A DNA stretch of 64,000 nucleotides from Epiperipatus broadwayi. Lineage: Eukaryota > Onychophora > Udeonychophora > Euonychophora > Peripatidae. The stretch lies in contig JAQFVV010012394.1 of the NCBI GenBank assembly GCA_028023455.1, forward strand, positions 24,873,053 through 24,937,052, read 5' to 3'. The translations under genes and the position numbers were made by a program. The first letter of the stretch is position 1, and each line of letters opens with the position of its first letter. Positions 49,306-61,563 of the stretch are shown here, one piece after another. The notes beneath the pieces were generated by a model. It ran no database searches, was not told the DNA's origin, and saw only the letters and a program-made list of their open reading frames with translations.

Positions 49306-49530
49306 ATAATAAAACAATTCACTAGAATATAACTACAAAATTTTAAAAAATGCCTATATAAAATTAAATATTAAAATTCTTTGCTATAACCAGCTTCGGC
49401 GTATTCCATCTTAAGTAGCAATACGTTAATATTTAAACATTATCAAACTCTCACACCAGTTTTAATCTTTAATTTTATATAGGCATTTTTTAAAATTTTG
49501 TAGTTATATTCTAGTGAATTGTTTTAATAT
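49306..49530. repeat. Hairpin H
   Basis: Arms of about 70 bp: ACAATTCACTAGAATATAAC and AATGCCTATATAAAATTAAA on the left; TTTAATTTTATATAGGCATT and GTTATATTCTAGTGAATTGT on the right; loop about 85 bp. It ends about 205 bp before the ANO8 terminal exon. Confidence 0.85.
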
Positions 49531-49735
49531 ATATATATCAAAAAAATGCATTTCTAAATAATCTTAGAACTGCTTCTTTAATTAATATATAAAATTTGAT
49601 TTAAGTAAAAAAAAAAAAAAAAAGGTTAAATATATTAAGCGATTTGTTTAATTAAAGCACTGCCATATTTTCTTCCTTCACAAGTACTTGCTATATTCTT
49701 TGCTTTTAAATTAGTTATGTATTTCTATTACTCAG

Positions 49736-50071
49736 CGATTAGAAGCTGCTCAAACTTCGCAAGCTCTGGGACGAGACCCTGAAGACATTAGTTTGCCCGG
49801 CTCACCTCAACACAAAACAAAAAATGAAAATGTAACAGTTAGTGTACCTGTCATTACAAAAACTATAGGAGTACAAACGGAGAATGCAGACAGTGCGGAA
49901 GAAACAGAAGTCTTTAGTAATCTGCTTGATTTAGAAAGAGCTAAGAGTACTGAACTATTACAAAGGTACTTTGATTTCTCTTCAACGGCTTTTGAAAATT
50001 TTGAGGTAACAAGAACGGAAACAGTAACTCAGGAAACAAGTGTTTCAACTGTAAAGTTAAAGCAGCAATAA
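49736..50071 (+). CDS. ANO8: Anoctamin-8 terminal exon: cytosolic C-terminus and stop
   Basis: Terminal exon, 111 codons plus TAA at 50069-50071, acceptor TATTACTCAG, phase 0. The sequence is hydrophilic with no membrane segment: RLEAAQTSQALGRDPEDISL continues the basic helix begun in the previous exon, followed by a Ser/Thr/Glu/Val-rich tail containing KTIGVQTENA and a Thr/Glu/Val-rich end. There is no similarity to the long Pro/Ser-rich tail of vertebrate ANO8, so the assignment rests on joining in phase to the previous exon, the good acceptor and low-bias coding sequence that contrasts with the AT-rich surroundings. A shorter C-terminus seems likely for this lineage. Alternative 3' exons further downstream cannot be excluded. 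Confidence 0.85.
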   Translation, partial: RLEAAQTSQALGRDPEDISLPGSPQHKTKNENVTVSVPVITKTIGVQTENADSAEETEVFSNLLDLERAKSTELLQRYFDFSSTAFENFEVTRTETVTQETSVSTVKLKQQ

Positions 50072-51480
50072 ACATTACATATATACAAATTGTAATTAAA
50101 AGTATAATCTAAATGCAAGTATTTTGCATAAACGTATAACAGTTTAGATAAGTTTGGAATCCATATAAAGAATGTGGGGAAAACACTATATACATATATC
50201 TGTATATAAAAATAATTTATCATTGTAAATATATGCAGTAATTAATTTGAAATTATAGTAAATTTTCATGCACCATTTGTAATATATTCCAAACTTCTAT
50301 ATGCCATCTACTCATAAAAAATTGTTCAATCTCTACAGTACGTGTTTCACCCTCATCCAATACCTTAGAAAGGACTGACAGTCCATCAATGTAGCAATGT
50401 TATTTTTATTTAAATGTGATGTCTATGCTCAGTTTGACATTAAAGCTTGAACATTCAAGTTTTAACATCATGGTGTTTAAATAAGAATAGCATAGCTATG
50501 TTCATTTGTTTTTTTAGGATATCTAACAAGGATGGAGCCCGAAATAAGCTACATTTATTTCTGTTTTTCTAAGATACCTAATGAGAATGGAATCCGAAAT
50601 ACATATCATGTATAACTGATTGATTGATTTTTTTAATATTGATTTATTTTTTTAATATGTAATGTTTAGAATTTAACGATAATATTATAGATGGTATATG
50701 AAGATTTATATATATATCCATAAAGTGTATTACTATCGCTATCAAATTTTATTGAATTTTTTATTTTTTTAAAAAGTCAGCTTTGAAAATATCCAACTTG
50801 TCTTACTGTATGAACAACTTTTGTTTATCTGCATGCATGCATTTATAAGAATGTATAAAAATTTTCATAACAATATTTATATATAAATTATTTTTAATTT
50901 GGATGTGCATATTGTTGGGAAGTACATATTTATTGGTCGAATATCATTTTATTTTGTAATCTTTAAAATTAAGTAATTTTAATTGAACTAAAATAAAATA
51001 TTAATCACTTTGAATCACCCATGTTCATAATAAGCAAAATTAATGATAATTTTTGCAACAGTTTTCATCTTTTAATAGTAACAAAAATGTTTTATATTAA
51101 ATGACTAAAGCACAATTATTATTAATTTCTGAAAGTATTATAAAAAAATTATCGCATTTGACTGTCACATATAATACTCATGCATATTTACTTAAAAGCA
51201 TGACAATCGCAATTTTAATAAATCAATAGAATATACTGTATATAATATGTTGTCAAGGCAACCTGTCAATAAAAGATGGGTTACAGAAGTTGATTTGACA
51301 ACAAATTGGAGATATTTTATTGCTTTATCAAGTTTTGGCTGTTATTCTGTGAATTACATCTGGAAATCAATTAACTGTTGACAATTTGTGGTTATGGTTG
51401 TTTACATGCACATTTTGCATGTAACAGTCAAAAAATTAACATGAACTACGTTTTATTAAATATTTAAATAGTTTTTTTTT
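50072..51480 (+). other. Probable ANO8 3' UTR (extent unknown)
   Basis: Sequence directly after the stop is AT-rich and free of recognisable repeats for about 1.4 kb, as expected of a 3' UTR. Candidate AATAAA-type signals occur near 50990 and near 51210-51270. Which of them is used, or whether the UTR runs on past the SINE at 51485, cannot be decided from sequence. Confidence 0.45.
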
Positions 51481-51484
51481 TTTT

Positions 51485-51595
51485 TTCATATGTCATAGCC
51501 TTGGCCGGGAGGCGAACCCACAACTGTCTGCAACCAACTACTTGCTTGCAAGGCGGCTGCGATGACCTCTCGGCTAAAAGACGACGAAATATTTA
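51485..51595 (-). mobile_element. tRNA-derived SINE (type D), minus
   Basis: Minus strand reads GCCGAGAGGTCATCGCAGCC (A box), GTGGGTTCGCCTCCCGGCC (B box) and GCTATGACATATG, then a poly(A) tail, seen as the T-run at 51470-51486. TATTTAAATAG occurs on both sides (51463 region and 51590-51600), a likely 11-bp target duplication. Confidence 0.8.
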
Positions 51596-52083
51596 AATAG
51601 TTGTGGTCAACAAGTTCAAAAATCGCAAAATAAAATCAAAGAAATGCAGCAAATGATAATAAAAGATTTTAAACTAATATTTATTTTTAAAACTTCATTA
51701 GTTTCTATTTGTTTATTCAAAATATTCTCAAATATATGAGAATAAAATATTCACAACCTATACTTTAAATAAGTAATTATTAATTATTAGGAATATAAAT
51801 AAAACAATCAATGTTATAAAGTAAAAAATAGATGTTTTTATACGTAATTAACATTTTAATCTATTTCGTTTTATTTGTGCTTAGTTCTGACATTTATTGA
51901 TAAACTGTTGCAAAAAATAATTCTCATTGACTCTATTTTTCTACCTCATATTTTATTTCAACATCATTCTTGGTATTATTATATTTAATGAGCATTTTTT
52001 TCTATAAATAGCATTTATCTTGATTCATTTTTTTGTTCTCCGGTCACATTTTAATTCATCCTACAACAATGTTTTATATATAT

Positions 52084-52183
52084 AGTTTGTTTTCAATCTG
52101 AATAATAGATAGAAATACGTTTTCTCTATAATAAGTTTGTTTTCAATCTGAATAATAGATAGAAATACGTTTTCTCTATAATA
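52084..52183 (+). repeat. Tandem duplication, 2 x 50 bp
   Basis: AGTTTGTTTTCAATCTGAAT starts at 52084 and again at 52134. The two 50-bp copies are identical, so the duplication is recent or an assembly artefact. Confidence 0.95.
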
Positions 52184-53227
52184 ATTATTTTTCTAAGAAA
52201 ACCTGTTAAATATGTAATTCCTATATTTCCATACATAAATTATTATTATATTTTTTATTGTTGAGTTGTTGTTTTTTTTGTTACATATTTTCTTATTTTT
52301 ATTTTTTAATGTGAATTTCTATTTTTTAAATGTCTTTTATTGTTAACAAATTTTGTTGTGAAATCACCTGTTAAATGTTTCTTTGTTGCTATATGCCGAC
52401 TCTTTCGTTCATGTTTGATGTTGTTAATTAGTAAAGAAATATATTTTATTTGTTAATCATTGTAAATGTCAGCTTCATCATTTGTAATAATCGATCTTTT
52501 ATATTATTGTTCCATACGTTTAACTTAATAACTTTGAATTGGCTTTATGAGTTCTAAACTTTTATTTGTTTTTGCTTTTTATATTTTGATTAGTTTTTCA
52601 CTTTATTCTGTTAATTCGAATAATCTTCGATAATATTTTTAGTGTTTGATATATTTTCATTTTTTTCAGCTGTTAACAATTTTCTGGTTTTATTGTACAC
52701 GCACACACATATATAAAAGTAATGACAATATTAAGTCCTCTTAACATTGTATTTATTACGATTTGCAAGGCTTCGCTCATTATTTAATGTAAACAAATCC
52801 TTAAGCAGTGATATTATTTTGAAGTTGTTTATAGACGCATATTCATATATATTTGATAAAAAAATATAGAAAATAAAATCATTAAGGTTAATGAATGCCT
52901 TAATTATAGTGTATTGGTTTAACCAAACCAATTAGTCTGAGACTTCAATCTATATATCTCTGCCTTAATTAACGTGTTATTATTAATTGTTGGGTAGAGA
53001 CAACCCTTATAAAATTAATTTTAAAAAAGCAATTAATTAAAATATATAAAATGCCAATTTATAGCTGTTTTCAATTGGTATCAGTCCAGTCAAGGAATAT
53101 GTTGGTATTATTTATTTAATATTTTTAAAATATACTTTACTTTGAAATAAATAACACCTAAATAGACTATTCAACAACAAATATTAGGATTTCTTTCCAC
53201 TTGTTATACTATTCTATATTGATTTAT

Positions 53228-53950
53228 ATATAAATAAAATACCATAATCACTTTTCAATGCAATTTAATATAATAGAATTTATTTCTCCTTGCTTACAGT
53301 TTCAACTGTCCAGCAGTCATCATCAGAGTTAAGATATTCAAATATATAACCATACAATTAAAATTAAGAATAAGATAAAAAATAATGTTAATTAAAAGTG
53401 AGTAAGGATATATCATTATAGGGATTATTGAAAAATTATATTGTTATTTTAAAATTCATAGATTGGAGCTTATCCATTAAAGTTTCAAGATTTTATATCT
53501 TAATATAAACTGAACACTGATTTTATATATGTGTGTGTGGGAGATGATGATCTGGACCAACTGGTGAAAGCTGGTTCAGCTCTAAATACATATATTGGAG
53601 ATCATTTATCTTTTTCACATGTATGTGGTCATGTGTATCAGTTATATAAGATGGAATGAATAACTAAAACTTGGAAGTCTGTGTTTAAATCTTCTCTAAT
53701 TACATCAAAAGTTCAGTGTATAAATTATACTTGTAGTTAAACATAAGATATTGTTTATAATGTTTATATTGTTTATAAGTATGTATATATAGATAAGTGT
53801 TAATTGTAAAATTGGTTATATCTATTTGAATATTGTAGATCTGATGATGTCTGCTGGATGGTTGAAACTGTAAGCAAGGAGAAATAAAATCTATTATATT
53901 AAATTGCATTGAAAGAATTTATGTAAAGTGTATATGGTATTTTATTTAAA
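53228..53950. repeat. Foldback I with SINE C inside
   Basis: Arms about 125-140 bp: AATAAAATACCATAATC, CTCCTTGCTTACAGTTTCAA, CAGCAGTCATCATCAGA on the left; CTGATGATGTCTGCTG, TTGAAACTGTAAGCAAGGAG and TATGGTATTTTATTTAA on the right. The SINE C copy at 53500-53700 occupies the centre. Confidence 0.8.
53500..53700 (+). mobile_element. SINE C right-arm copy inside hairpin I
   Basis: Matches the right arm of the 41153 copy: GAACACTGATTTTATATATG, CTGGACCAACTGGTGAAAGC, CACATGTATGTGGTCATGTG, and GGAAGTCTGTGTTTAAATC at the tRNA-like end. Decayed. Confidence 0.65.
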
Positions 53951-54539
53951 CAAATATTATGCTATATTATAATATGAAAACCTTTTTTCAGTAATGTTTT
54001 CTTTTTTTTTTTTATGTGGGGATGGATGTACTCAAAGCAAGAAATACTTTTAATTTTTTCCAAGTATTGGTCCATCACTTATTACAATATAATAATTACA
54101 AATTATAATGACATTCCATCATTTGTCATTGATACAACTTTTATAAATTGGATTTTTTTCTATATACTTTTTTTTGAAAATGCAGTAAATATCTATATTT
54201 GATGTTTTATTCTTTAAATGTAATATTATTAATAATTCTTTTTTCACATTTAAATCCTTAAAATCCATTATTATAAAGTTACAAAGCTGAGGTATATTAA
54301 GCATGGAGATTTATAAAATTGCAAGGGAAAACAAATGGAGTTAGACACATCTTCAGTTATTTATTCAACCAGGTCCGAATTTATAATTTCTGAACAGATG
54401 CCCAACAGTTCTATGGAAAACTTATACATCTTTAATTGCAGAAATAATTTCATTTTTGTTTACATATGTAAACTCTATATTTGTGTTAATATAAATACAC
54501 ACATATAAATTAAATATAAACTATAATATATATAATCAC

Positions 54540-55030
54540 CGACTCAAATGAATGACAAATTTTTTTATCAATTTACTCAAGCGCTTTCAAAGGTCTAAGC
54601 CTTCATTTTCAAGAAGTAGCTGGAATAAACTATGCAAATTAGGGTGGACTAAATATGCAAATAAGGGTGGACTAGATCTTCATTGACCTAGATCTGCCAC
54701 TGCCTAGAGATGGCATAAAATGTTTCCTTTTTGTTCATAGCATGGATATCAGAGATGATATAACATGCCTCTTTAACTCTCCTTCGCAACTCATGCTGCT
54801 CTCTGCATACAACGCGAGACTTGTCTGGTCTGCACTGGTGTCCCGTAGAAGCTGCATGCTGCATGAAAATAGATTGGTGGGATGTGTCAGCCAAAGCCTT
54901 ATTGTATGCATATACATGTTGTGCAAGTCTTGTATGGATGGATGCCCTAGTCTCACCATAATATACCATCGGGCAATTATTATTATTACATGCGATCTTG
55001 TAAACAGCCTGTTGGGCTTATTTTGGAGGG
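54540..55030 (-). mobile_element. Penelope-like element 3' end with GIY-YIG endonuclease
   Basis: Minus strand encodes QQAVYKIACNNNNCPMVYYG followed by ETRASIHTRLAQH, the GIY-YIG start, then SIFMQHAASTGHQC and HELRRRVKEACYII, ending KKETFYAISRQWQI and stop. A short 3' tail (54540-54690) follows, with the duplicated block AGGGTGGACTA at 54640-54680. The endonuclease frame is open for about 100 codons, so this copy is younger than the others, but the RT part is missing. Confidence 0.75.
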
Positions 55031-57171
55031 AGAGCGGTAACACGAGCTAAAATCATTACTAAAGATTGTGTATAAATCTTTATGTATATTTTTGATATAT
55101 GGCAGCAAGATACGGGGTTTATTCTGTTTATTTTCTCGAATGGGACAGTTTTTAAAATTTCTAATAATATTATTGATCGCTTTATTATATTTTGCATACT
55201 AATAAAGACCTGTAGGCTTCTAAAAGTTTGTTGATTTTTTTTTTAATTATTTTTTTACTTGAGAGCTCTTTCTACATTTTCATGTCAATATAAAAAGTAT
55301 ATAAAGAAATCCATATATAGAATTTTATCTATACAGGGTGTTATTTATTTTAAAATTTGCTAATTTCCAACACTTGTTTTATTTTATATTTGAAATTCAT
55401 AATGAACCATACCTCTTTTATATTTCTTTTAGGGTCTTCTTTTTATTCACAAATTACACTGACATCAACTGGGCACAATGCACAGCCAGTGCCCATTTTT
55501 TGGTCAAAGAAACCTGAATTATAATAAGAGTTAGATTTAGCAGTATTGTACATATTTTTATATTGGTTCATTTGGGATCTAAATTTACCCTTGTCTCACC
55601 AATGTGCTCAAATGTTTTAATTCACAATATTATTACATAATGCTCTATCTTTATATATGTGTGTGTGCGTTTGCATAAAGTATAATATTAAAAAATAATA
55701 ATACCTTAAAAAGATTTGCCTTTTTTCTTATCTAATGTATGTTTACATATTTGAAAAACACGATTTTCTTATTACTACTGTTTAATACATATGTGTATTG
55801 TAATTTTTATTTTGTATTTTGAAAAATACGATTTCTTTATTACTATGCGTTATGTTGTATATGTGCATGCGCATATATGTATTGTACTTTTTACATTGTA
55901 CGTTGTTAAATAATTTTCTTATTATTACTATGTTGTGTTATATATATATGTTTGTACTGTAATTTTTATTTTTTAATTAACAAAATTAATAGGTATGGAA
56001 AAATAATACATTTACATCATTTTATCCTGTATTTTACGTAGTGGATTGCTGTTTTTGATGTATATTTGATATCATGTATGAATTCTTTCTCGTAAATTCA
56101 GTAATATTTTCATCCAGTTCTTCACTGTTACGCCATTCATTAAAGCTTTCGGTGTTAAAGTAATGATAGTAAATATGAATTCTTTTTGGACTCTAAGAGG
56201 TGTGTGCCGATTTATTGAAAGTAATCTATAACATTTACTTGCAAATTCTTCTGACAATAATCGAATATAAAATGTTATTTATATAAAATTTCATAAAAAA
56301 TTATATGTTTTAATTAGATCGATAATGAAATCAATGAATGTATGTATATACTTATCTACATCATCTTATCTTTTTTTCCATACATACACGCTGTATATAA
56401 GTATGTACACACACGCATATCAAATCATAAATCATCGTTAATATACTGTTATTTTTTAATCATTCTCAATATTTATTAATTATTATAGCATTTAAAGATT
56501 AAATAATAATTCTTTGATGTATATAAAAGTATGTAATTGTATTTTAATGATGTAATTTATCTTTCGAACATTTTTAAGAAAATAAAAACGTTAATAAAGA
56601 GGGACAATTTGTAACATAATGGTGCTGAATAAACATTTGTATTAAAGTACTTAATGATTTATGTCTTAAAACGTAATAAAGAATTAATTTTATTGAAATA
56701 TTTTATTATTATAGGTTTACTAAAAGAAAACTACTACGTAATTTGGGCTTTCTTCTAGTTGCTGAATATCGTAATTCGATTTTTTATGTATTTAAATAAG
56801 AAATGTTTTAAATTAAGATTTTTTTGTGATGTACTAATATGTAATAATTAACGGTTTTGAAATACCAATTTGATTTTTAAAATTTTTTTATCTGTTACTT
56901 GGACTTTGTATTGCATTATGACTTCACCATTTTCATTAATATGTTACACCATTTTCTCTTCAAAATGGACTCCGTTTTTATCAATTTCACAACATCTTAT
57001 GAATTCGCATTAACACACTAATTGAGTACAATGAAGATGTATATATAAGCAGCCAATGGTTAATTTTCAGTACATCACTTATACATTTGAAGTGAGGAAA
57101 GAATGAATGCTGGAGATAAAAATTGATCTCTTCTTGAATACACATATATCTACAGAAATACCATTAAATAT

Positions 57172-57605
57172 ACACAGTATTCCAGTGAAAAAAGGACCGA
57201 CTTTTTTTGCTCCATGTTATTGAAATGCCATCACTGAATCAACATTATATAGTGACATGGTTTAGCTATTCTTAAAAATTTTAAGTTGCTAGCATATCTT
57301 CTCATCATTTATTATATAAAATGTGGCATATTTCACACTTTAATCCATGACAAAACAAGGCGCTAGCATAAAATTTAATTTTAAATTAAGGAAAACTGCT
57401 ATGCCAATAAAACTGTGAGTTGCAAGAATATTTTTAAGTGTTTTTTTTTTTAAGATTTCATGATGTCATGGAGAATATTGTAGACAATCTTTGTGAATCA
57501 TAATCACATTTCTTGTCATAATTTGTGATCCAGACATGCTAGCTTCTTAAAATTTTTGTGATGAATGTCTAAACTATGTCACTACATAGGATTCTTTGCA
57601 GAAGA
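57172..57605. mobile_element. MITE family A copy
   Basis: Begins CACAGTATTCCAGTGAAAAA; arms include GTTTAGCTATTCTTAAAAAT and the reverse ATTTGTGATCCAGACATGCT. The right end is truncated. Confidence 0.65.
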
Positions 57606-58194
57606 ATATTTTTTATTTTTCAAGCTGATATTAAGTGGATAGAAATGATTCTCAACTTGAAGAGAGAATAGTGTAGTATATACTATTAAGCACCACTAAT
57701 GATGATATACAAACGTGTAAATGGTGGTCAACGCTAATGAACTTTATAAAATCTAATTGGATAAATACATTCTTTAAAACCTGTAATTATTATATATATA
57801 AATTCCTTACTGCATGCATGGATTACTCTTTCATCAAGTGTTATAATGTGGATAGAAATATTCTTTCATTGTGTAAGTGTTGTATTAAAAGATCAACACA
57901 GTAAAAAATTTAATTTGATTGTAAATAAACTGAAGCTTTAAGTAAGAGTATATATCCCAATACATTTTCATTATATTTCCCGCTAGAAAAGTTTTATCTT
58001 GTATTTTGGACTGAGAGTATTTTATTTACTTACTAGACCAGTGTTGGAATATTAATCTCAATATAGTATATATAAAATTACCAACATGTATTTAGAAATT
58101 CAGGTGTCTCAAGTCTCCACCTCAATTAATAAATGAAGATTGTTTCCAAAAACTTGTATACTGAGAGGGGTAGATCTAGAGGTTTAATATTGGT

Positions 58195-58450
58195 GGGTAA
58201 TTGCATTATAAGCTTTGTATGGTTTAACACCATGGTAGATGGCAGACTTTGGAGCATAAGGTCCTCTGATTGATTTTAATTCTGGTACTTCCAGCCCTCA
58301 ATATTCTTACAAACTCCTGAGCAATAAAGCCATTCAATAATTTTTGCCCTGTATGAATTAGTGCTGTCATAGATCAGACTTAAGATCAAATAAGATCCTT
58401 AGATTGATTCCAGTTCTGGTACCTCTGGGAATGCTATTCAATTCTAGGAA
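58195..58450 (+). mobile_element. SINE E copy plus partial second copy
   Basis: First copy: TTTGGAGCATAAGGTCCTCT, GATTTTAATTCTGGTACTTC, CTCCTGAGCAATAAAGCCAT. A second partial copy at about 58385-58440 repeats TTAGATTGATTCCAGTTCTG. Confidence 0.55.
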
Positions 58451-59159
58451 TCAAACTCACTATTTGATTAATAATAAATGCAATATAAATTTGATCTCTC
58501 TTTCGTTAGATACATTTTTACAGTGCAATTATGCGTAATTACATAATAAATAAAACAGCAGCAATAATTAATTTAACTATGGTCACGGTGAACTTCACCG
58601 AAAATGTACTCAACATTAGATTACAAAGAAGAAAGAGACCACTTCATTATATAGATGAACAAAGGCTTGAAAATTTAAATTAATTATAATAAATAAAAAG
58701 AAATGGTTTTACCTTCACACACACAAAAAAAAACAATATAACAATATTATTAAGCTTTTAAAAAGAGCTAGATGGTGTGTGTAAATTAAGCTAAAGATAA
58801 TTACTTCCTATTAATTATAGTTGGAAATCACTTAACTGAGTTCTAGACTCATCTATTTAAGACATGTTTGTGGAATACATATACAAACACATATATGTTG
58901 GAACAAACTCTTATAATTGTCAGCATGTTTAATAATTTCTGATCATTCTTCACCTCCACCATGACACTCAATGGCTATACTATATGCATAAATCAAATGT
59001 CTTAAGTTTATGTGTATTTGGTAGCATGAACATAAATGAATCATCTTATTTTAGTGTATGCCCCAAGAATTAATATCGACTTACCCCATATATACATATA
59101 AAATAAGTATGTGCACAAGCAGATCTTACTAACTTAAACCAATGCTGACTGAAGAAATT

Positions 59160-59785
59160 ATACAAAACATTATCCCACTCACATATTCTTAAAACAATCC
59201 ACTTTAAATATTGTACCACTTATTTATAGTTGCTTAGCAATGACTAAAAAAAAATTGTTTCACTTAAACTAGCTTGTCGTAAATGAACAACATATTTAAA
59301 CAATCATAAATAAATGCAACTTTCAAACTGACAAGATAATACTAAAACTCCAAAGTAAATAGTCAAAACCTTTTAACACTTTTTAAATAACACCTACTGA
59401 AAATAGCCAACCCAATACTAACTATAAAAAATATCCAAAGTGCTATCCACTCACATATTGATAAAACGATCTCATTTGATTAAATACCACTTATTTATAA
59501 TTACTTAATAGTGCCTAGAAAAAGATCGTTCTATTTTAAACAAGCTTGTCATATATATATATATAGATAATGTTATTCAAACAACCACGAATAAGTGCAA
59601 ATTTAAATTAATAAAAATTTAAATTTTACACTTATTTGTAGTTTTTAAATATATAATCTGGATATTTATGACAAGTTAGTGAAAAGTGGAACCATCTATT
59701 TTTAGTCTATTGTTAAGTAATTTCAAATAAGTGGCATTTAATTGAATTGGATTATTTTGTCTATTTGTGGGTGGAATAGTTCTTT
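59160..59785. repeat. Hairpin J with three related arms
   Basis: Two forward arms (about 59165-59330 and 59440-59610; TATCC(C)ACTCACATATT, ACCACTTATTTATA(G/A)TT, AGCTTGTC) and one reversed arm (about 59620-59785; ACACTTATTTGTAG, GACAAGTTAGTGAAAAGTGG, ATTTGTGGGTGGAATAG). The second and third arms form a palindrome. Confidence 0.7.
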
Positions 59786-60179
59786 ATATATGTGTGTGTG
59801 TACACAAACGGATGTATATACTTTTATTAAACATATGAACTAAAGTCTGATAATTATTTTATAAGCTACTAACATGGAGACAATAACACATAAATTTATT
59901 AACTAGATTATTATTAACATTTATATGTAATAAAAATGTTCAACAAAATAATAATGAGATTTAAAACAAAATCTACATCAATATTAATCAAAAACAAGAT
60001 TTGAAAAAATAACATAGATCTTATAAAAATCATGCTTAACATAATTTTGCAAGCAACAAATGTAATGTTTCTGAGAGAATGAGAAGGCAATACAATAAGT
60101 AAGTATGCTTATATTTTAGAAATCAACAATAAGATGCATAAATACATTAGTGAAGGTGACATTGCAAGTTAGTTCGGTT

Positions 60180-60440
60180 TTAGCAGCATAATTGTCACCA
60201 TCTCATATTTATTGTAAGCTTCAGTAAATTATGATAAATGCAAGATAATAGTGCTTATTAAATCTCTGTACTACGCTATCTAATATCTTAAGACTAGTTT
60301 CAAGCTTATGGCTTTCATCAGTGAGAAGCTTTGGATCTTGAACCAGTGCACTTGGATTTTTTGGGATTTAATGCATCCTCTTTCCAGCACCTATCATTTA
60401 CCTGTGTTCTGCTATATGGATTGGCTTAGATTGAAAACAT
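60180..60440. repeat. Foldback family B, subfamily of 7931 copy
   Basis: Shares TTGTAAGCTTCAGTAAATTA, AGCTTATGGCTTTCATCAGT and CACTTGGATTTTTTGGGATT with the 7931-8723 copy but has no tandem arrays. Confidence 0.65.
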
Positions 60441-60464
60441 GTTTTTTTAGTTTGGGCTGACAGC

Positions 60465-61120
60465 TTAATATTATCATTATCATCATTTTCAAACATTACC
60501 AGTCCACTAAAGGATGAAGATTTCTTCATGTTTAATCCAGTTTCTCTGATCCATAGTCTTTTTTCTCCATATTTCACTAGAAAATTTTCTTATTCCATCC
60601 ATCTCACATGCAGTCTCTTTCTAAGTCTTACAATCTATTGGAATCCACTTTAAAATTTAATTTACCATCTATTATCGTTTTTTAGCAGTATGCCCAGTTC
60701 CATTTCACTCTTTGTTTTTTTCATTAATACCTGTCTATCCTTTCACTTAATCATTTTACTTTTGATCTCATTATTTCTATACTCATTTTTTTCATATTGC
60801 ACTGAATGAAGTCTTGAATCGCTCTTCTATGAAATGTTCAAGTCTCTGATCCATTAGTAAGAAGTGGTAATATGCATATTTTAGAAATCTTTTCCAACAC
60901 AAATATATTTCCTTTTAATGTGAAGTTATTTTTGCCAAAAGCATTTCATTCAAGTTTAATTTTAATTTCATCCATTATATTTCCATGTGTATTAATAACA
61001 TGGTCAACATATCTGTAATTATTAACTTCTTATTCATGTTTATCTTTTTTTTTCTTTTGAGAAAAACCATTGAACATTAATTTAGGCTTTTTAGCATTTT
61101 CATTTTTAGTTCTACTCTTT
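60465..61120 (-). mobile_element. RTE-like LINE 3' half, minus
   Basis: Begins ATTATCATTATCATCATTTT (reverse of the GAT tail); includes CCAGTCCACTAAAGGATGAA and GTTTAATCCAGTTTCTCTGA, and at the other end ATCTGTAATTATTAACTTCT, the reverse of the NNYKYLGQ coding region. Frames broken. Confidence 0.7.
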
Positions 61121-61280
61121 ATTTTTATCCAATAACTCTTACATTTAGTGTAACTCTGAAACATCATTTTCTAAAACATGGTGTTCAAAATCTAGATAAA
61201 TAATTTCTATTCACTTTCACTCCTTTAGCTTTCTATTTTAATCTACAAATATTTGTAAAATTGTTGTAAAAAGTTTTAGA

Positions 61281-61563
61281 ATAGGCAAAACTCTCCATAC
61301 AGTAGTCCCACTTGGTGTAAGCCAGAATAATCAATGGATGCCAGAAGGCTTGTGAAGTGGTCTCAGATCCAAGGCTTTTCACTGACGAAGGCCACAAGCC
61401 AGAAACTACTCTGGGGATATTGAATTAGATAGGGATTTTATGCACAAGCCTTCTGGCATCCATTGATTACTCTGGCTTGCACTGAGTGTCACTATTGTAT
61501 GGAGAGTTTTGTCTGTTTTAATAATAGTTATGAGCAAGCATAAGAAATGGTGATCATGTAATG
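61281..61563 (+). mobile_element. Foldback family B copy with imperfect 13-bp target duplication
   Basis: Left arm from AGGCAAAACTCTCCATACAG; right arm returns GGCATCCATTGATTACTCTG to GAAATGGTGATCATGT, the fixed terminus. Flanks AAAAAGTTTTAGA (61268-61280) and AAAAAGATTTAGA (61564-61576) differ at one base. Confidence 0.7.

Larger units (their letters stand above)
43328..49735 (+). other. ANO8 intron, 6.4 kb
   Basis: Donor GTGTGT, acceptor TACTCAG. Contains a decayed SINE E copy (43560-43740), a SINE/LINE F copy (44860-45310), a mariner fossil (47080-47695), a family B copy (47696-47915) and a hairpin (49306-49530). The stretches 43745-44855, 45315-47080 and 47920-49300 show AT-rich sequence without features I can name; a G-run lies at 46759-46769. 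Confidence 0.8.

Noticed and set aside
54742-55050. 102-codon plus-strand frame
   Set aside because: Antisense shadow of the Penelope-like GIY-YIG coding region.
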